Of a DNA stretch of 64,000 bases, positions 49,173 to 57,760 are shown in pieces. Position 1 is the first letter of the stretch, and each line of letters starts with the position of its first letter. The notes under the pieces are model-generated. The model was not told the origin of the DNA. It searched no databases and saw nothing but the letters and a program-made list of their open reading frames with translations. The translations under genes were made by a program, and so were the position numbers. This DNA is from Thermosipho melanesiensis BI429 (GTDB taxonomy: Bacteria > Thermotogota > Thermotogae > Thermotogales > Fervidobacteriaceae): positions 62,001 through 126,000 of the forward strand of contig NC_009616.1 in the NCBI RefSeq assembly GCF_000016905.1, written 5' to 3'.

Positions 49173-50407
49173 TATATCAACCCCTCGTTCCTACCATATT
49201 CAAGAATAACCTCTTTCAATCTTTTTACCCCTTCTATTATCTTTTCATGTGGAGGCAAACAAAATGACATTCTCATCGATGGAGATTTGCTATCATCTGG
49301 TGTAAATGCTTGTCCTGGTATGTAAAATACCAATTTTTTCTTTGCAATCTCAAACATTTCCAAAGTATCAAAACCTTCTGGTAGAGTTACCCAGGTAAAC
49401 AATCCTCCTGAAGGATATATCCACTTAATTCCCTTTATATCAGAAAAGTATTCTTCAAAGGCCTTTATCATTGTATCTCTCTTAGATTTATACAACTTAA
49501 TCGTTGGAGTAATCTGTTCAATTAAATCGTATCTTTCAAGGTATCTCGCAGCAATTCTTTGTGTAAGTGCGGGACTACACAAATCCGTTCCCTGTTTTGC
49601 AAGTACAAACTTTCTAACTATTTCTTTATCAGCAATAACAGCTCCAATCCTTAATCCTGGAGCAAGAATTTTACTAAATGTATTTAATAATATTACCCTT
49701 TCTTTACCAGCCAATTTAAATAATGATGGTAAGTGCTCACCTTCAAACCTTAGCAAACCATATGGATCATCTTCAATTATTAAAAGATCATATTTTTCTG
49801 CAAGTTCTATTATTCTTTTTCTCTTCTCAAGTGACAATGTAGCACCGGCAGGATTGTGGAAATTTGGAATTACATAAATAAACTTTACTTTTTTTATTTC
49901 TCCTTTTTCATCTAACTCTTTCAACTTTTTCTCAAGAACTTCCACATTCATTCCATCATCTTCCAAAGATACTGAAACAAATTTTGAAAACCTCATTCTA
50001 AAAGCACTTGCTGCACCCAAATAAAATGGATTTTCAACTATTGCAATACTTTCCTCATCCAAGAAAACCTTTCCCGCAAGTTCTAATGCTTGTTGCGAAC
50101 CTGTAGTAAACATTATGTTAGTTTCATCAAGTCCGTTAATTCCATAAATCTTATCTAAAAGATTCAACATCTGTTTCGCAAGTTCCAAGTCACCTTCTGT
50201 TGTGCTGTATTGTAGAACATAACTATACTCATTTTCTATTACTTCTGCTGCGATTTTGGAAAGCTCGTGTCTCGGGAAGGTTTCAGGATCTGGAACACCA
50301 CCACCAAAGGAAATAGCGTTAGGAACAGATGCATATTTTAGTAATTCTCTTATTAAGGAGGATTTCAGATTATTACCCAATTTTGAATATTTTAATTCAT
50401 AATTCAT
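49172..50407 (-). CDS. PLP-dependent aminotransferase (class I, MocR-like/2-aminoadipate type)
   Basis: 411 residues from the ATG at 50407, five bases after GGAGGTG; 22 further open codons upstream lack a site and cross the palindrome. The fold-type I PLP lysine is in 'LLNTFSKILAPGLRIG', preceded by 'NFHNPAGATLSLEKR' and 'IIEDDPYGLLRFEG'. Broad-specificity members act on branched, aromatic or aminoadipate substrates. As first gene of the operon it would supply 2-oxoacids to the downstream oxidoreductase. Confidence 0.87.
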   Translation of the reverse strand: MNYELKYSKLGNNLKSSLIRELLKYASVPNAISFGGGVPDPETFPRHELSKIAAEVIENEYSYVLQYSTTEGDLELAKQMLNLLDKIYGINGLDETNIMFTTGSQQALELAGKVFLDEESIAIVENPFYLGAASAFRMRFSKFVSVSLEDDGMNVEVLEKKLKELDEKGEIKKVKFIYVIPNFHNPAGATLSLEKRKRIIELAEKYDLLIIEDDPYGLLRFEGEHLPSLFKLAGKERVILLNTFSKILAPGLRIGAVIADKEIVRKFVLAKQGTDLCSPALTQRIAARYLERYDLIEQITPTIKLYKSKRDTMIKAFEEYFSDIKGIKWIYPSGGLFTWVTLPEGFDTLEMFEIAKKKLVFYIPGQAFTPDDSKSPSMRMSFCLPPHEKIIEGVKRLKEVILEYGRNEGLI

Positions 50408-50443
50408 GTTTTCACCTCCAAAAATATATTTAATTTTCATTAT

Positions 50444-50473
50444 TTGCAACAATTTGCATGCAATTTTTTGCAA
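50444..50473. promoter_or_regulatory. 30-bp palindromic TTGCA element
   Basis: TTGCAA (50444-50449), TTGCATGCAA (50454-50463) and TTGCAA (50468-50473) are spaced ten bases apart and form a palindrome in which 26 of 30 positions are symmetric. It lies between the divergent aminotransferase and serine operons, just upstream of the latter's -35 and in the leader or promoter of the former. It is probably an operator; the regulator is unknown. Confidence 0.55.
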
Positions 50474-50483
50474 TTTTTAAAAA

Positions 50484-50512
50484 TTGAAATAATTCTATAA
50501 TAAGTGTACAAT
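50484..50512 (+). promoter_or_regulatory. serine operon promoter
   Basis: TTGAAA (50484-50489), 17 bases, TACAAT (50507-50512). It implies a leader of about 155 bases before the ATG at 50674, with AT-rich inverted repeats (for example TTTACA and TGTAAA arms) but no riboswitch I recognise. Confidence 0.6.
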
Positions 50513-50673
50513 ATAAATAGAAATAAGTAAAACTCCAAATAAGCAAGTTTAAGGCAAAAAATTTGAATTTTTTCTTAATTATTAAAAAATACTCTCCATA
50601 AGCTGTATTTACAATTTATACATTTAATTTAAAATTAAGATGTAAAGTATTTTAAAATTTAGGAGGTGGACAT

Positions 50674-51816
50674 ATGATAAAAAAGAACTATCTACTCGCT
50701 CCAGGACCAACACCAGTACCATTTGATATTTTACTTGAAGGTGCACGTGAAACAATTCACCACAGAACCCCGCAATTTGTTAGCATATTGGAAGAAACGT
50801 TAAATGAGTTGAAATATCTCTTCCAAACCGAAAATAAGGTTTATACTTTATTATCTTCCGGTACAGGTGCTCTTGAAGCCGCGATAACCAATCTTTTAAA
50901 TCCCGGAGACAAAGCTATAATTGTAGAAGCTGGTAAATTTGGAGAGAGATGGAGAGAAATTGCAGAAAGATTCAATATCAACGTTGTTTCAATAAAGTTG
51001 GAATGGGGAGAGGCGGTAACTCCAGAACAAATTAAAGAAGCCATCGAAAAACATCCTGATGCAAAGGCTGTTTTCACAACCTATAGCGAAACATCAACAG
51101 GTACAGTAATAGATCTTGAAGGTATCGCAAAAGTAACTAGAAATACTGATGTTGTCTTAGTTACCGATGCTGTAAGTGCTCTACTTGCAGAACCACTAAA
51201 GATGGATGAATGGGGAATAGACGTTGTAGTAAGTGGTTCGCAAAAAGGTGTAATGCTACCACCTGGTCTTGCTTTCATTGCGCTTAACGATAAAGCTTGG
51301 AAGTTGGTAGAAAAATCCAATAACTCAAGTTATTATTTCAATCTTAAAGCCTATGCTAAAAAATACCCCGATAATCCATGGACACCAGGTGTAAATCTAA
51401 TTTACATGTTAAGAAAAGCAATAAAAATTATAAAAGAAGAAGGGATAGAAAATGTTTGGGAAAGGCATAGAATACTCGCAGATGCCACAAGAGCAGCAGT
51501 AAATGCAATGGGATTGGAATTATTCTCAAAAAGACCAGGAAACGTTGCCACCGCAGTCAAAGTACCAGAAGGCATTGACGGAAACAAATTAACTAAAATA
51601 ATGAGAGACAAATACGGTGTAACCATCGCAGGTGGCCAAGAACATCTAAAAGGAAAAATATTCAGAATTTCTACTCTTGGTTACCTAAGTATTTTTGATA
51701 CTATTGTAGGAATATCCGCTTTAGAATTTACACTAAACGAACTTGGATACAAAGTAGAATTTGGCACCGGTATAAAAGCAGCTCAAGAAGTGCTTTTCAA
51801 GGAGGTCAATAAATAA
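50674..51816 (+). CDS. alanine-glyoxylate/serine-pyruvate-type aminotransferase (class V)
   Basis: 380 residues, ATG after AGGAGGTGG. Class V PLP fold: '[14 protein letters not shown]' at the start, '[13 protein letters not shown]', the aspartate in '[14 protein letters not shown]' and PLP lysine in '[16 protein letters not shown]'. The homolog in T. maritima lies next to serA, as here. It probably acts as the phosphoserine or serine-pyruvate/alanine-glyoxylate transaminase of serine metabolism. One base separates it from serA. Confidence 0.88.
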   Translation: MIKKNYLLAPGPTPVPFDILLEGARETIHHRTPQFVSILEETLNELKYLFQTENKVYTLLSSGTGALEAAITNLLNPGDKAIIVEAGKFGERWREIAERFNINVVSIKLEWGEAVTPEQIKEAIEKHPDAKAVFTTYSETSTGTVIDLEGIAKVTRNTDVVLVTDAVSALLAEPLKMDEWGIDVVVSGSQKGVMLPPGLAFIALNDKAWKLVEKSNNSSYYFNLKAYAKKYPDNPWTPGVNLIYMLRKAIKIIKEEGIENVWERHRILADATRAAVNAMGLELFSKRPGNVATAVKVPEGIDGNKLTKIMRDKYGVTIAGGQEHLKGKIFRISTLGYLSIFDTIVGISALEFTLNELGYKVEFGTGIKAAQEVLFKEVNK

Positions 51817-52727
51817 TGAGAATTCACGTAAATGACCCTCTTGATAAAGTCGCTATGGAAAGACTCAAAAAATCTGGTCATACAGTTACTGATGTACACC
51901 TTGAAAAAGATGAACTCATAAAAGAAATGTCAGACATTGACGTATTGGTTGTAAGAAGTGCTACGAAGGTTACCGCAGATGTTATTGAAGCTGGTAAAAG
52001 ACTTAAAATCATTGCAAGAGCAGGAACAGGATTAGACAATGTTGATGTAGAAAAAGCAAAAGAAAAAGGTATAAAAGTCTTAAACACACCGGGAGCCAAC
52101 GGAATTTCCGTGGCTGAATTAGCCATTGGATTGATGATTGCCTGTGCAAGACATATAGCAAAAGGAACATTAGATTTAAAATCAGGAGAATGGACAAAAA
52201 AACAATTAAAAGGACACGAACTTTATAAAAGAACAGTTGGTATAATTGGATTTGGAAATATCGGAAAAGAAGTGGCAAAAAGATTGCTTGCATTTGATAT
52301 GAATGTTCTTGCATACGATCCTTTCATAAAAGAAACAGATTTAAACGTTAAACTCGTAGATTTAGACACAATTTTTAAAGAATCAGATTTTATCACTATA
52401 CATGTTCCAAAAACTCCTGAAACCACACACCTTATAAACAAAGAAGCATTTGAATTAATGAAGGATGGAGTAATTATAGTAAACGCAGCACGTGGTGGAG
52501 TTGTAGACGAGGAAGCTTTGTACAACGCTCTTGTTTCTGGCAAAGTTTATGCCGCTGGGTTAGACGTTTTTGAAGTTGAACCGCCTAATGACGAACTAAG
52601 AAAAAAATTACTTGAGCTACCAAACATCGTCGCAACTCCGCATATAGGAGCATCAACAAAAGAAGCTCAACTTAGGGTAGGACAAATAATAGTAGACAAG
52701 ATATTGAATGAAATTGAAAAAATCTAA
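51816..52727 (+). CDS. serA: D-3-phosphoglycerate dehydrogenase, short form
   Basis: 303 residues, so it lacks the ACT and intervening domains of longer SerA enzymes and is probably not serine-inhibited. It oxidises 3-phosphoglycerate to phosphohydroxypyruvate. NAD site 'VGIIGFGNIGKEVAKRL', catalytic Arg in 'NAARGGVVDEEAL', Glu in 'DVFEVEPP' and His in 'ATPHIGAST'. It overlaps the aminotransferase stop by one base. Confidence 0.92.
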   Translation: MRIHVNDPLDKVAMERLKKSGHTVTDVHLEKDELIKEMSDIDVLVVRSATKVTADVIEAGKRLKIIARAGTGLDNVDVEKAKEKGIKVLNTPGANGISVAELAIGLMIACARHIAKGTLDLKSGEWTKKQLKGHELYKRTVGIIGFGNIGKEVAKRLLAFDMNVLAYDPFIKETDLNVKLVDLDTIFKESDFITIHVPKTPETTHLINKEAFELMKDGVIIVNAARGGVVDEEALYNALVSGKVYAAGLDVFEVEPPNDELRKKLLELPNIVATPHIGASTKEAQLRVGQIIVDKILNEIEKI

Positions 52728-52740
52728 AATTCTTGAAAAA

Positions 52741-52768
52741 CAAACCCTTCCAAAGCTGGAAGGGTTTG
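52741..52768. terminator. terminator between serA and cstA
   Basis: A perfect 12-bp stem (CAAACCCTTCCA and TGGAAGGGTTTG) with an AAGC loop. The minus-strand T5 tail suits cstA; it also follows serA directly. Confidence 0.85.
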
Positions 52769-52773
52769 TTGGT

Positions 52774-54468
52774 TTATATTTCCTCTTCAACAGTCTTTAT
52801 TTCTTTTCTTTCATTTCCCGCCTTTATTATTGCAACTATTCCTTCAATAATTATCCAAAGCGCTATAACAAATGTCACAATAGTTACAAATATTAACAAT
52901 CCATTATGGGTCAAAATAAACTTTTTTAAGTTAATCAATGTTGCATACAATGTTATTATCATCATAAATAACATAGGAAGCCCCGTAATCCAAATGGGTT
53001 TGCCTTTTTTAGCCAAATAAACTGTACCAATAAGCAGAGCCAACCCAGCTAACAATTGATTCAACGCTCCAAATACAGGCCACAATATTAACGCACCTCT
53101 ACCACCTTCAGCGGATAATGCCAATGCTAATGCCGCCAAAATTACAATTGCTGTAGAAACATATCTATTTTTTAATGGTTTTACCACAACTTCTTTTTTC
53201 TTATTAGAGAATAATTCTTGTAACGCAAATCTTTGAATTCTCGCTGAAGAATCCATAGTGGTTCCAGCAAATGAAACAATAAATACCGCCATTATTGTTC
53301 TTGCCAAATCAAGAGGTATACCATACGAATGCATTAAATTAGCCGAACCATTTATAACCGCAGATAATTTTGCACTCAAACCACTTGCTGCTGCCCAAGA
53401 AGCATAATGCGATGTAAATGCCTCCACACCTCCACCATTCATTCCCAATCCAGCTGTTACAGCAATAATCACTATTGTTGCAAGAACGCCTTCTAAAATC
53501 ATACCACCATAACCAATAGGAAGTGCATCTGTCTCTTTTTCAAGTTGTTTTACAGTTGTACCAGATGCAGCTAGACTATGAAACCCAGAAATAGCTCCAC
53601 ATGCTATTGTTATAAACAAAATTGGGAAAAGTGGTGGGGCATCAGCAACTGTTTGAAATGCAGGAGCAACAATTTTGGGATGCCCTACTATAATTCCTAT
53701 TACTAATAACGCCATTGCAATTAATAACTCATGTGAGTTTATGTAATCCCTTGGCTGTAACAACTTATGAACCGGTAATGTTGAAGCTAGGAATACATAT
53801 ATCATTAAAATATACATCCAATTAACTACAGATATGCCTTTTATAGGCATTACAACACCTATAGCTATCGTCAAATACATCAAAATAATAGCAATGATTG
53901 AATACAATTTATCACTTTTTCCTTTGTTATAAACCATATAGCTTAACCACATTGCAATAGGTATCTCCATCCATACAGGAAAAACCGATTCAGGATACAT
54001 ATTAAACAATAAAGCAACAATTAATCCAAAAACAGCTAAAACTATCCAAAGTAAAAATTGTATTAAAATTAAAAATATTTTTGCAGTTCTTTCATTAATT
54101 AAATCGCCTGTAAGCTCACCTATTGTTTTTCCCTGATGACGTGCAGATACAATTAACGATGTAAAATCGTGAACTGCACCCATAAATATAGAACCAAAAA
54201 ATACCCATATAAATGCCGGAACCCAACCCCAAATTACACCTATAGCCGGCCCAACAATAGGACCTGTTCCAGCAATAGTAGTAAAATGATGCCCCAACAA
54301 AATATGTTTTTTCGTTGGAACAAAATCGACTCCATCCTCAAATTCTTTTGATGGAACAATGTTTTTGTCGTTAAGCTTAAATATCTTTCTTGATATCCAC
54401 TTACCATATGTGTTATACGCTATCCAATAACCAAAGAAGGCCAAAATTGCTAAAATTAATGAATTCAT
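52774..54468 (-). CDS. cstA: CstA family transporter, probable pyruvate transporter
   Basis: 564 residues with about 16 membrane segments. 'TIAGTGPIVGPAIGVIWGWVPA' and 'ACGAISGFHSLAASGTTVKQLE' are family hallmarks. Characterised E. coli CstA and BtsT members import pyruvate and are controlled by LytS/LytR-type systems; here a LytS-LytR pair lies directly upstream on the same strand, which supports the same role. A LytTR-type direct repeat precedes the ATG. C-terminal ~15 residues are charged and cytoplasmic. Peptide uptake is the older, less likely suggestion. Confidence 0.9.
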   Translation of the reverse strand: MNSLILAILAFFGYWIAYNTYGKWISRKIFKLNDKNIVPSKEFEDGVDFVPTKKHILLGHHFTTIAGTGPIVGPAIGVIWGWVPAFIWVFFGSIFMGAVHDFTSLIVSARHQGKTIGELTGDLINERTAKIFLILIQFLLWIVLAVFGLIVALLFNMYPESVFPVWMEIPIAMWLSYMVYNKGKSDKLYSIIAIILMYLTIAIGVVMPIKGISVVNWMYILMIYVFLASTLPVHKLLQPRDYINSHELLIAMALLVIGIIVGHPKIVAPAFQTVADAPPLFPILFITIACGAISGFHSLAASGTTVKQLEKETDALPIGYGGMILEGVLATIVIIAVTAGLGMNGGGVEAFTSHYASWAAASGLSAKLSAVINGSANLMHSYGIPLDLARTIMAVFIVSFAGTTMDSSARIQRFALQELFSNKKKEVVVKPLKNRYVSTAIVILAALALALSAEGGRGALILWPVFGALNQLLAGLALLIGTVYLAKKGKPIWITGLPMLFMMIITLYATLINLKKFILTHNGLLIFVTIVTFVIALWIIIEGIVAIIKAGNERKEIKTVEEEI

Positions 54469-54506
54469 AAAAACTCCCTCCTTTAAAGTTTGTACACAAA
54501 AAAGTT

Positions 54507-54536
54507 TATCAGTTATTATATTAACTTAACAGTTAA
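54507..54536 (+). promoter_or_regulatory. LytTR-type direct repeat upstream of cstA
   Basis: TATCAGTTAT (54507-54516) and TAACAGTTAA (54527-54536) are direct repeats with a 20-base period, close to the ACAGTTAAG half-sites bound by AgrA/LytTR regulators. They lie 39-68 bases before the cstA ATG. No strong -35 hexamer is present, as expected for an activated promoter. Confidence 0.6.
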
Positions 54537-54545
54537 ACATATTAA

Positions 54546-54577
54546 AAAATGGCCTAAATAGTTCCTTTTTTAGGCTA
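54546..54577 (-). terminator. terminator after lytR
   Basis: GCCTAAA and TTTAGGC arms with a ~10-base loop, followed on the minus strand by CATTTTTTAA. It separates lytSR from cstA. Confidence 0.7.
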
Positions 54578-54609
54578 AAAGAAAAAACATTTTCTTGACA
54601 AATATACAT

Positions 54610-55290
54610 TTAAATTTTTAATACATTTCTTATATCTCTTATATGTGTTTTACCAATTGGAATAATCTTGCCACCTTTTAATTGGAGGGAGTTTAAATTT
54701 TTAATAAATCTTTCAACATAATCGATGTTTACAATGTAAGATTTATGCACTCTTATAAAATTAGATGGAAGCTCTTTTTCTAATTTGCTTAGGTTTTTAA
54801 AATGTTTTAATACAAATTCTCCTTTGTCAGTAATTACCAAAATCCTTTTTTCAAAATATTCAAAAAAATATACATCACTAAAATCCAAAAATACTATCTC
54901 TTTGTTATTTTCCACCGAAATCTTTACTAATTTTTTATCTCTAAAAACTTCTTCTATTCTCCGCATTGTTTCGATAAACCTTACCTCAGAAATAGGCTTA
55001 GTTAAATAATCTAAAGCATTAACTTCAAATGCGTTTACTGCATACTCTGAATAAGCAGTAACAAACACCACTTTATACCGCTCAAGGTATTTTGCTGCTT
55101 TAATACCATTTATTCTTGGCATTTCAATGTCAAGAAAAATAACATCAACCTCATTTTTTATTTTACTTTTTAAAAATTCCTCAACACTTTCAAAGCATCC
55201 TTTTAGTTCAAATGGTGTAATTTGTATAATTAAATCTTTTAACATTTCTCTGGCATAATACTCATCATCAATTATTACTACCCTTATCAT
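54610..55290 (-). CDS. lytR: LytTR-family response regulator
   Basis: 226 residues. Receiver domain with the acidic pair 'IIDDE', phospho-acceptor Asp54 ('IFLDIEMP') and 'TAYSEYAVNAFEVNALDYLTKP', then a LytTR DNA-binding domain ('NFIRVHKSYIVNIDYVERF'). It overlaps lytS by four bases (ATGA). It is expected to bind paired half-sites such as those before cstA. Confidence 0.93.
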   Translation of the reverse strand: MIRVVIIDDEYYAREMLKDLIIQITPFELKGCFESVEEFLKSKIKNEVDVIFLDIEMPRINGIKAAKYLERYKVVFVTAYSEYAVNAFEVNALDYLTKPISEVRFIETMRRIEEVFRDKKLVKISVENNKEIVFLDFSDVYFFEYFEKRILVITDKGEFVLKHFKNLSKLEKELPSNFIRVHKSYIVNIDYVERFIKNLNSLQLKGGKIIPIGKTHIRDIRNVLKI

Positions 55291-56945
55291 ATTAATTCAC
55301 CAACTTTAGAATCAAACTTTATTTCAACAACCACTCCACCAAAAAAATTGTTTTTTATATTAAATACATAATTATCACCAAATAACACCTTCAATCTTTT
55401 CTTAATTAATAAAAGCCCTTTACCAGTTTTTTTCATTTCACTAAATCCTTTCCCATTGTCTTCCACACAGATTTTAATCTTTTTATCAGATTTTGATATT
55501 GAAATTCTTATTAATAACTTTCCTCCCTTCATTCCATGTTTTATAGAATTTTCAACCAGCGGTTGTAATATAAAAGGGGGAATCAAATACTCTTCCAATT
55601 CTTTAGCTACTTTCACTTCATAATTTAACTTATCTTCAAAACGTAATTTCATCAACTCAAGATAGTTTTTTGTAAAATCTACTTCGTTTCTTACCGATAC
55701 CAATTTGGAATTTTCATAAAGTGTATATCTTAGCAAACTTGATAAATTATCTATAAACTTATCAACTCTTTGAGGCTCTCTTCTTGAAATGTATTTTATC
55801 GCATTAAGCGTATTAAACAAAAAATGTGGACTCATGTTGGACATCAATTCTCTCATTTTTTCTTCAGTAGCAAGTTTTAAAGATTCGTTTATTTCTGAAA
55901 TAGATATTATTAAAGACAAAACTTGAGCAAGTTTCTTTCCAAAAATAATATCCTTATTTTGCATACTATGGCTTTTTGAATAATACAATTTTAAAGTTCC
56001 AATTAAGTCACCATTTATATTATTCAGTGGTATTACAATAGCAGAAAAAAGAGGACAATTTTCTTTCTCACAATTTATTCCTTTTTTACCAACTACTTTT
56101 AATCCATACCCACTATTTATTACCTTTTTTGTTGCTTGAGTTTTTATCTTTTCACCACTAATATGATGATCATCTCCAATACCAACATGAGCTAAAATAT
56201 ATTCTTTATCCGTTAAAGCTACTGCATCAAAATCTGTGTTTTCAAGTATAACCTGAGCTATCAAAATTGCACTATTTTCGTTAAAACCTATTTCTATAGT
56301 ATTTAAAATTCTTTCCATAATTACAAATATCGAACTTATAGTATTTTCTTCTACATTTTGAAGTTTTTCTTCTAAATTCCACATCATAAAGTTTAAAAAG
56401 GAAACACCTAAAGTATTGGTAATAACCATAGGAAATAATATTTTAAAAGTTATATCATAAGCCAAATAAAAAGGCTTTACCATTAAAAGCACATACATTA
56501 AATGAATTATTTCTATTAGTATCGTATAATACATAGTTCTAAAAAACGTAAAATGTTTTCTACCATAATACTCTGATAACACTCCACTTATAATTCCAGC
56601 TGTTAAAGTACCCAAAAAACAGGGAACAGCTGTAATACCTCCTAAGAATAATCTAAAACTTGCTGAAATAAACGCTGCAACAATCCCTCCAGACACACCT
56701 GCCAACATACCCGATAAAATAACCCCAATATCTCTATAATTCACAATAGCACCGTTGTATCTTATACCAAAAAGTGTCCCAAGTATTCCAAGAAATCCTC
56801 CAATAAACCCAATTACCATTTTATTCTTGGTAACTAATGACCTTCCAAAAATGTTTTTTATAAAATATGTCTGGAAAATTATATACGTTATTACCAATAT
56901 TAATGATACCCTTTCAAGTAAAATCAAACTAATATTTGTTAACAT
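55287..56945 (-). CDS. lytS: LytS-type sensor histidine kinase
   Basis: 552 residues. The 5TM-5TMR_LYT sensor domain occupies residues ~5-190 ('GGFLGILGTLFGIRYNGAIVNYRDIGVILSGMLAG' region), a GAF domain ~205-350, the kinase core has His374 in 'SPHFLFNTLNAIKYI', and the ATPase has 'NSIKHGMKGG' and 'DNGKGF'. Relatives in E. coli and B. subtilis respond to pyruvate. Its start overlaps the small upstream gene by seven bases. Confidence 0.93.
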   Translation of the reverse strand: MLTNISLILLERVSLILVITYIIFQTYFIKNIFGRSLVTKNKMVIGFIGGFLGILGTLFGIRYNGAIVNYRDIGVILSGMLAGVSGGIVAAFISASFRLFLGGITAVPCFLGTLTAGIISGVLSEYYGRKHFTFFRTMYYTILIEIIHLMYVLLMVKPFYLAYDITFKILFPMVITNTLGVSFLNFMMWNLEEKLQNVEENTISSIFVIMERILNTIEIGFNENSAILIAQVILENTDFDAVALTDKEYILAHVGIGDDHHISGEKIKTQATKKVINSGYGLKVVGKKGINCEKENCPLFSAIVIPLNNINGDLIGTLKLYYSKSHSMQNKDIIFGKKLAQVLSLIISISEINESLKLATEEKMRELMSNMSPHFLFNTLNAIKYISRREPQRVDKFIDNLSSLLRYTLYENSKLVSVRNEVDFTKNYLELMKLRFEDKLNYEVKVAKELEEYLIPPFILQPLVENSIKHGMKGGKLLIRISISKSDKKIKICVEDNGKGFSEMKKTGKGLLLIKKRLKVLFGDNYVFNIKNNFFGGVVVEIKFDSKVGELI

Positions 56946-57217
56946 GGATCCCTCATCATCGCCCTTTCACCAAAATCCCCTAAATCTCTTAATTCTGCAT
57001 TTTCAATTTCTTTGAATTTCTTTCTAGCTTCTTTGTAGAAATTTGATGTTACATTTATTTCAATATAACCTTTTAATTCTTCCAACATCTCTTTGGCTTT
57101 CCCAAACGGTGGTCTTGATATGAACACTAAAACTTTTTTATATTGCTCTCTTACCTTCTTTATACTTCTAACATCAACAACACCTAATCCTATTCCATAT
57201 AAAATCAATACCTTCAT
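56939..57217 (-). CDS. small conserved-looking protein upstream of lytS, function unknown
   Basis: 92 residues, ATG after TTGGAGGGG, overlapping lytS. The sequence starts 'MKVLILYGIGLGVVDVRSIKK' (a beta-strand then glycine-rich turn) and contains 'FISRPPFGKAKEMLEEL'; no membrane segment or metal motif. It looks like a single alpha/beta domain. The family is not recognised. Coupling to lytS suggests a link with the pyruvate-sensing pair. Confidence 0.6.
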   Translation of the reverse strand: MKVLILYGIGLGVVDVRSIKKVREQYKKVLVFISRPPFGKAKEMLEELKGYIEINVTSNFYKEARKKFKEIENAELRDLGDFGERAMMRDPC

Positions 57218-57276
57218 TATACCCCTCCAAAATTAAACTCCATTATAAATTTTACCATTCTTCATAAAAAATAAAA

Positions 57277-57304
57277 AAACTTCCGGATTTTTCTCCGGAA
57301 GTTT
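57277..57304 (-). terminator. terminator after tRNA-Ala
   Basis: AAACTTCCGGA and TCCGGAAGTTT form an 11-bp stem followed on the minus strand by TTTTTTTATTTTTTAT. Confidence 0.85.
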
Positions 57305-57306
57305 TT

Positions 57307-57382
57307 TGGTGGAGCCGATGGGATTTGAACCCACGGCCTCTACCGTGCGAAGGTAGCGCTCTCCCAACTGAGCTACGGCCCC
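57307..57382 (-). tRNA. tRNA-Ala (CGC anticodon)
   Basis: 76 bases with encoded CCA. The acceptor stem has the G3-U70 pair that identifies alanine tRNAs; the anticodon arm CTACC-TTCGCAC-GGTAG gives anticodon CGC. D and T arms are standard. Confidence 0.95.
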
Positions 57383-57393
57383 ATTACATTAAT

Positions 57394-57422
57394 AATTTAG
57401 CATAGAAAATACTTAAAGTCAA
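57394..57422 (-). promoter_or_regulatory. tRNA-Ala promoter
   Basis: TTGACT (57422-57417), 17 bases, TAAATT (57399-57394) on the minus strand, 11 bases before the tRNA. Confidence 0.65.
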
Positions 57423-57760
57423 CTAACCACGACAACAAAATATTATTAAAAAGATTTTTTGTTTTTAACTATCTCTATTTTTCTCAACTAATGTATTAAA
57501 ACAACACCATATTCTATCCTAAATTTAGAAGCTGTAACTTTTATTTTAAAAAAATAAAAAAATCCATCTTCAAAATCATTTGTTAGGTTTATGTTAACCA
57601 AATCAAATTCTAAGCAAAAGAACAGAATATATTTAACATTTCTTATTTTTTTTTAATATCAAAAATCAGCTAAAAAAAAATTAATTTTTTAAAGCTTTTC
57701 GCACGTTTTTATTTAATAGCCATACAATTTATAATTATGAAAACAATTGGAGGTGATTTT
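57423..57760. other. AT-rich intergenic region upstream of the ygeY operon
   Basis: About 340 bases of very AT-rich sequence with no supported gene. It must hold the promoter of the plus-strand operon; TATAAT-like sequence occurs near 57730, but no good -35 is seen. A GGTT-TATGTT-AACC inverted repeat near 57584-57599 is a weak operator candidate. Confidence 0.4.

Noticed and set aside
50519-50673. Riboswitch in the 155-base leader of the serine operon
   Set aside because: Only AT-rich inverted repeats are visible and no conserved aptamer motif could be matched.
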